Assembly (NCBI RefSeq): GCF_047948215.1
Contig: NC_134460.1
Span: 13,761,501 to 13,825,500, forward strand
Direction: 5' to 3'
Origin: Lycorma delicatula
Lineage: Eukaryota; Arthropoda; Insecta; Hemiptera; Fulgoridae
Length of the DNA: 64,000 nt
Part shown: piece by piece, positions 59,334-64,000 of the stretch
Layout: each line of letters opens with the position of its first letter
How positions within the stretch are numbered: position 1 is the stretch's first letter
Translations under genes and position numbers: made by a program
The notes under the pieces: generated by a model
What the model was told of the DNA's origin: nothing
Database searches by the model: none
Seen by the model: only the letters and a program-made list of their open reading frames with translations

Positions 59334-60561
59334 AAATAATTAATATTTTATTATTTAGCTTGCACTTTTGTATGTTATATAACGTTCAAATTATATTTAC
59401 ATTAAAAGGATAAAAATACATTTATCAATAATACATACATATAAAACATAGGCATTTACAAACATCATTTTTTGTACTCGACGACAGGATTTTACGATTA
59501 CATTAACATTTATATTTGATAAAATATTTACATATATATCTACTCTACTCTATATTTATTTATATAAAATTATCAGTGTTCCCACCCGATCTCATTTATA
59601 ACCGAAAGTAAAGACAAAATTCCACAAAACTATTTTGTAAGAAATTACTTAAAATATTATTTTCTTTAATTCTTGTCCACGTTAAATCTTTTACTAAATT
59701 AATCTAAAGCATATAAACACAAAAAGCGATACTCGAAAGATGGGGAAAGAGCCTCTGTTTGAAATTTCAAAACAATTTATGTTCAGTACAATTCTATTAA
59801 TTTACTTCGTTTGAATTTTTTTATTTCTAAAACAATTTTTGGAATATAAATTATTAAAAAAGCTGTAAAAATGAGAAACGGATTTAATTTTTTTTTCCTA
59901 TTCTTTACATCTCTGACGAGTAAATGTCAAAAATATTAAAATATTTTTTTTTTGTCGAAGTGAAGAGAGTGGCCTGCTGGTAAATAATATTTCAAATAAA
60001 GAACATTACGATGATTTTCGAGTAAATTGCCACGTGTAGTTAAAATAAATTCATTTTTATAAGCGTTATCCAATAAAAGAAGCAAAAGAGACAAATCGAT
60101 ATGAGCACAAATTGAAAAAAAAATAAATAAAACTAAAAGATATTTAAATACGTTATTTATTAGCCCATCTATTTTAGTTTCCTATGAAACGCAAAGATTT
60201 TATGAAAATGATTCATTGTTTACTATGAAAACCGCAGAACAAACAGCTTTTATTAATTTGCTGATATCTCAAAAACAGTTAACCTAATTCTTTTTAACAA
60301 ATAAAGTATAAATTAAATATAACTCAGGCATTCTACAAAAAAATATCATTGGAAACATATCTAATTAATCTGCAATATATATATATATAAATTTATTCCT
60401 AAAATTCAATAAAAAAAAACAGTAATAAAAAACAATTTAAATAGGTCCTGTGGTTTATGATTCAAATAAAACAACATACATACTTAATGTTTATAAAAAA
60501 TTTCTTTTTTTAAAACCGCAATGACGGTTATAAATAAATATGAAAAGCAATGAGTAGTGTA
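59334..60561. other. AT-rich DNA, nothing recognised
   Basis: There is no gene, RNA or clear repeat. A short (TA)n occurs near 60376. Confidence 0.5.
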
Positions 60562-60562
60562 T

Positions 60563-62716
60563 ACTATGCCCAGCCAATGTACGTGATTGTGACGTCACGA
60601 GCAGACTGCGTATGGCCGGAAAACTTCAACTCCGCGTATCAAATCGAAGTATTACTTATTATCTTATTGTACGCAGTAATAACTGTTGCATTTATATTTA
60701 CTAAATACGTAATAACAAATTTACATTTATTACAAATAATACGTAATTAATACTTTTATCACCCTTATTTGTACTAAATTATTAATTTTTAATAATAAAC
60801 AAAACTTACTTGAATTTTCTTCATGCATCTAATTCAAACTTTTAGCAAATTCACCACCCTTGCTAAACGAATCACTATGTGTCACTTCCATTTTTACGTT
60901 CACTATTAGAGTGTACACGTATAATATATAACGTTCTGTCATTTCATCCATCAGTGGTTCCAGTTTTTCATACTCTTTTTCAATATTTTTTACTTTTTCA
61001 CAATACGGCTTCCTTTCATCTATATTCATGGAATTAATTTTTTCCGTAGTTAATTTTTAAACATTTGTGAAAGAAAATGTCGTATTATGACTCTCCTCAT
61101 ATATTTTTACGGCTGTCCATAGCATCTTGATCGGATTCAAATCTGGATTGTACGGTGGAAGTCTAAGAACACGATGTCCGTGTTTTTTCAAAAGTTCAAC
61201 CAAGTGATATTTTTGTACTTCAGTTTTATGTAATTTTACTAATTCATATAATTGTGGTTTCAGCATTCTTGAACTATACAGAATATAAATTTTCTCTAGC
61301 CGATCGGTCATATCTTTTCTTCTGGAGTTAGAATTTGGCGCTTTATCAATACCTGTATTGCGATAAGAGGCGTTATTAACAACTATTAGTGACATTGGTG
61401 GAAGATTTGGAATGAATTTTTTACGCGCCCATTTCATGAAATTGTCTATGTTCACATTGTCATGGTAGTCGCCACTTTTCGAACAGGCTTTCTAAGTTAG
61501 TATTCCGTTCGGAATAAAACCGATTTCTCCTCCAGAATGAATTACTATTAAACGGTCTCCTTTATTAATCGGCACATGAAGTCCCTCAACAATACCATAA
61601 GATCACGACTTTGTCGAATAATACGAACTTAAAATGTACGTTTCATCCAAATAAACAATTATAGCATTGCTTTGTTTGTATTTATCCATTGCTTGCAAAT
61701 ATTCTATTTTCTTCCACCAGTTAAAAGTTTTCTGTTATTTCAGTTGTCGATTCACCGCCTTTAAAATCAATGGAAGACTGAAATTCTTGCCTTTTTTAAA
61801 GTAGGTAATTCATTCTTCTTTGAATGAAATTCATTAACTGTTCTTTTAACTACACCTAAATCAACACTGTTAAGCCAACTGACAGGTTTCGAACGTCGCT
61901 TATACTTTTTCGGCGTGCTGAAAGAACACGATTGGAATGTTGATTGAAGAATCATGTCTTCTTTATCTCTTCTGAGTTTTTTTTGAAATGTGTTCTTGAC
62001 ATTCCACAAGCAGCAGCAGTTTTTTCTTCGCATTTTTGAATACCAATTATATGTTCGTTCCTGCTTAGTGGGATATACCCTGCTTTTAGAGTTTCTTTTT
62101 TCATAAAATCATAAACATTATTGATAATTTCACGTGCTTGACTACCAAGTTTTTTTCTTAATTACGGATTTAAATTATGCCATAAAAAACCGCACTAATA
62201 ACATAAGAATAAAAATAAAGCAAAAAAAAAAATATATTACAATAAATTTGCGAAAAATCAATGAGTAATTTTAAAGAAATACGACCGCACAGAAACGCTA
62301 TCCGAATACCTTCACTGAACACGATGTAAACTAGACTGAAGTTTATTTTTTTATACTCGAACACACACTGTGAACTGCGAATGACGGATCCAAATATAAT
62401 CGTGACGAAAGATATAATTTCTAACTGCATTTATAAATTTTTATAGATTTTTTGTACATAATACCAATCATAGCATTAATTCAGGAACTGTTATTGTTTA
62501 CATGATTGATTCATTAAGGAATTTTATACATGTAATCAACTCAAGTTGAAAGAAATGAACATATAACAACATAAATTTGGGCGCCCGTATTGTTTGTAAG
62601 TCGAAAAATGAAATAAAATAATAATTACGCGCAAAAATAATGTTTTGGAGAACAGTAATGCAATGAGATGTCATCACGTGACGTCATAAGCTCGTAGATT
62701 CGCTGGGGCAACTATA
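60563..62716 (-). mobile_element. IS630/Tc1-superfamily DNA transposon with long inverted repeats
   Basis: The left end has cccagccaatgtacgtg then tgacgtcacg (60569-60599). The right end on the minus strand has ccccagcgaatctacgag then tgacgtcacg (62709-62677). These are long, clearly related terminal inverted repeats that contain the palindrome tgacgtca. The outer bases read TA on both sides. The element is about 2.15 kb and carries one transposase gene on the minus strand. Confidence 0.8.
60829..62165 (-). pseudogene. DDE transposase pseudogene (IS630/Tc1 superfamily)
   Basis: The N-terminal part (61767-62160) contains a helix-turn-helix type stretch and a KKYKRRSKPVSWLNSVDLGV hinge. The nuclease begins with YLDETYILSS (near 61620-61655), which holds the first catalytic Asp. 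Next is VVNNASYRNTG (near 61370-61400), where the usual second Asp is Asn. Then comes RLPPYNPDLNPIKMLW (near 61110-61165), where the usual catalytic Glu is Lys. The C-terminal region is acidic with CEKVKNIEKEYEKLEPLMDE (60829-61029). Two of three catalytic residues are gone and there are stops and frameshifts, so it is inactive. Confidence 0.85.
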
Positions 62717-63356
62717 GTAAAATGAGGTATAGATGCGCTACTTTAGAAGAACCTTCTTGGTACAGAAGTTTCTTTGTTTTTCACCTTTAAGTTACCGGGT
62801 TCGAATCCCTGATTGAGTTTGACCGCATTCATTCGATATAAATTTCCTTACCTTACTCTCACTTACAACATTTTGGACATATGTAGTGAGTTTTGGCAAA
62901 TAAAGGATGGATAGATATTATTAATTTTTATCAATTTTCACGTTAGAAAATCACGATTTTTGTAAAAAATTAATAGATTTTTAAAATGAACAAAATTTTA
63001 AAATTAACAATCTTTGCAAAAATTTAATTAGATTTAAACCTTAATTTTGATTTATCTGTAAAAACGCTATAAAAAAGATAAAGAAAACAGGGTTCCCAGC
63101 CTTGGAAAGTCGAGAAAGTTTTTGAATAATCACTATAAGTCAGGTTAATATTTGTAAAATGTCAGAGAAAATTGTATTTGAGCAGAAAAATTATTGAAAG
63201 ATAACGACTGCTTACGTATTTTTCTCTCACTGAAAAGGTTTCAATCTTCGGAAAAAAAAATTCGTAGAAACACTTTTGGTAAATTATAGTGGGCGGAAAG
63301 TCCCTCTAAACGCTAGTTATGAATTTATTAGGATATACAGCTTACTTTATAAGGAT
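62717..63356. other. AT-rich DNA with a tRNA-like B box
   Basis: Near 62797-62812 the sequence ccgggttcgaatccct matches the B box of tRNA genes, but no cloverleaf can be drawn around it. It is probably a SINE remnant. Nothing else is supported. Confidence 0.4.
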
Positions 63357-63660
63357 CTAAAACGTCTGATCTGTGTGGGTTCCACGATGTTTAAAACACA
63401 GCTGTATGCGCTTCGATGTCCGGTTGTTCATTCTCACCACATCAGGGGAGATCATTTCAAACGCTAACGGAACAGCGTATTTGAGCTGATCGTTGTTGAC
63501 GTATCGGCGTTTTCGGATTTCTTCTTTTACAAAATCCCAGAGTGCATTGTCAGGTGTGCTGAGGTCAGGGCTTCCTGCTGGCCAAGGCAACAGATCCGGT
63601 AACTTTTCTGACCCGCATCCGTTCTAGCGATTGGAAAACTTTCATCGAGACGTCTGAGGA
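63357..63660 (-). pseudogene. mariner-superfamily transposase, C-terminal piece
   Basis: On the minus strand WPAGSPDLSTPDNALWDFVK holds the third catalytic region, followed by EEIRKRRYVNNDQLKYAVPL and TSKRIQLCFKHRGTHTD, the typical C-terminus of an insect mariner-superfamily transposase. Upstream, RLDESFPIARTDAGQK is in another frame. Between 63660 and the end of the window I cannot assign the sequence, though it could be the decayed N-terminal part. The window ends before the other terminus. Confidence 0.75.
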
Positions 63661-64000
63661 CATTCAAAAAAAAAAACTTAATGATGTCAGCGATCCCTTT
63701 TGCCACCGCCCGTCGATCTTTCTCAGATAATTGTATTAACTGTGCTATAGAAAAAATAAGGGCAAATGTGATGTTCAGCTATCGTTCTAGCTTAGATAAT
63801 ATGAGGCGAATGGTGTTCGATTTCCCCAAAAAGATCGCCCAGAAAACATTACGGTTTCGTGAGCTTCGATACTCGTATGAAAAAATGACATTCTTTTTAA
63901 CATTTGTTCTCGGAAAGCGTTCAAACGATAAACACGTCGATCAAGATCATTGTTACTCAACTAATTAGCTGTGGTTCAACGAAAACATTTAACTTTCAAA

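Noticed and set aside
62740..62820. tRNA gene around the ggttcgaatcc box
   Set aside because: No acceptor stem or anticodon arm can be formed around it.

Overview
The window looks like a piece of a large, AT-rich arthropod nuclear genome, most likely an insect and plausibly a hemipteran. The reasons are the many insect-type non-LTR retrotransposons (LINEs), a tRNA-derived SINE, several Tc1/mariner-superfamily DNA transposons and many dinucleotide/trinucleotide microsatellites. There are no operons, ribosome binding sites or compact gene blocks. I cannot name the species from sequence alone. I found no convincing host gene, so this is repeat-rich intergenic DNA or the inside of a very large intron.

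Layout. 1-8.6 kb: AT-rich DNA with a broken DDE transposon (2812-3956), a SINE fragment, pieces of a dispersed repeat and a short LINE-1 3' end (4360-4780). 8.6-17 kb: a twin-primed LINE-1 copy (8613-10200), a rearranged mariner relic (10927-11900), SINE copies and another LINE-1 3' end (16310-17029). 20-26.6 kb: a perfect 32-bp-arm hairpin, an R1-like LINE 3' end, a repeat called X here, LINE-1 copies D and E and a small GC-rich insertion. 28.8-30.4 kb: the longest LINE-1 reading frame. 32-41.6 kb: a decayed copy of an uncharacterised protein family interrupted by an R1-like LINE tail, an old LINE relic, and a head-to-tail chain of R1-like LINE pieces. 42.6-43.4 kb: LINE-1 copy G. 44.9-49.2 kb: an almost 1-kb perfect (TTA)n array, a GC-rich and frame-intact R1-clade LINE, and a LINE-2 copy with a microsatellite tail. 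49.4-52.2 kb: a LINE relic, a SINE with a clear target duplication, and a DDE relic cut by a LINE-1 fragment. 55.9-64 kb: repeat X split by a Tc1 element, a second LINE-2 copy, an IS630/Tc1-type element with long terminal inverted repeats, and the tail of another DDE transposase.

How the parts relate. The autonomous-type LINE families (called LINE-1, LINE-2 and R1-like here; clade names are tentative) supply reverse transcriptase, and the SINE presumably depends on such machinery. Target-site duplications were found by eye for LINE-1 copies B, C, E (short) and G, for LINE-2 copy 2, for an R1-like tail and for two SINEs. Nearly every copy is 5' truncated or frameshifted. The clearest leads are (i) a folded 5' leader in LINE-1 with a terminal hairpin and an enclosed pseudoknot, (ii) an R1-clade element lying inside a (TTA)n array that continues into the 3' tail of another LINE, (iii) a LINE-1 insertion with every mark of twin priming, and (iv) mosaic identity between LINE-1 copies D and E.
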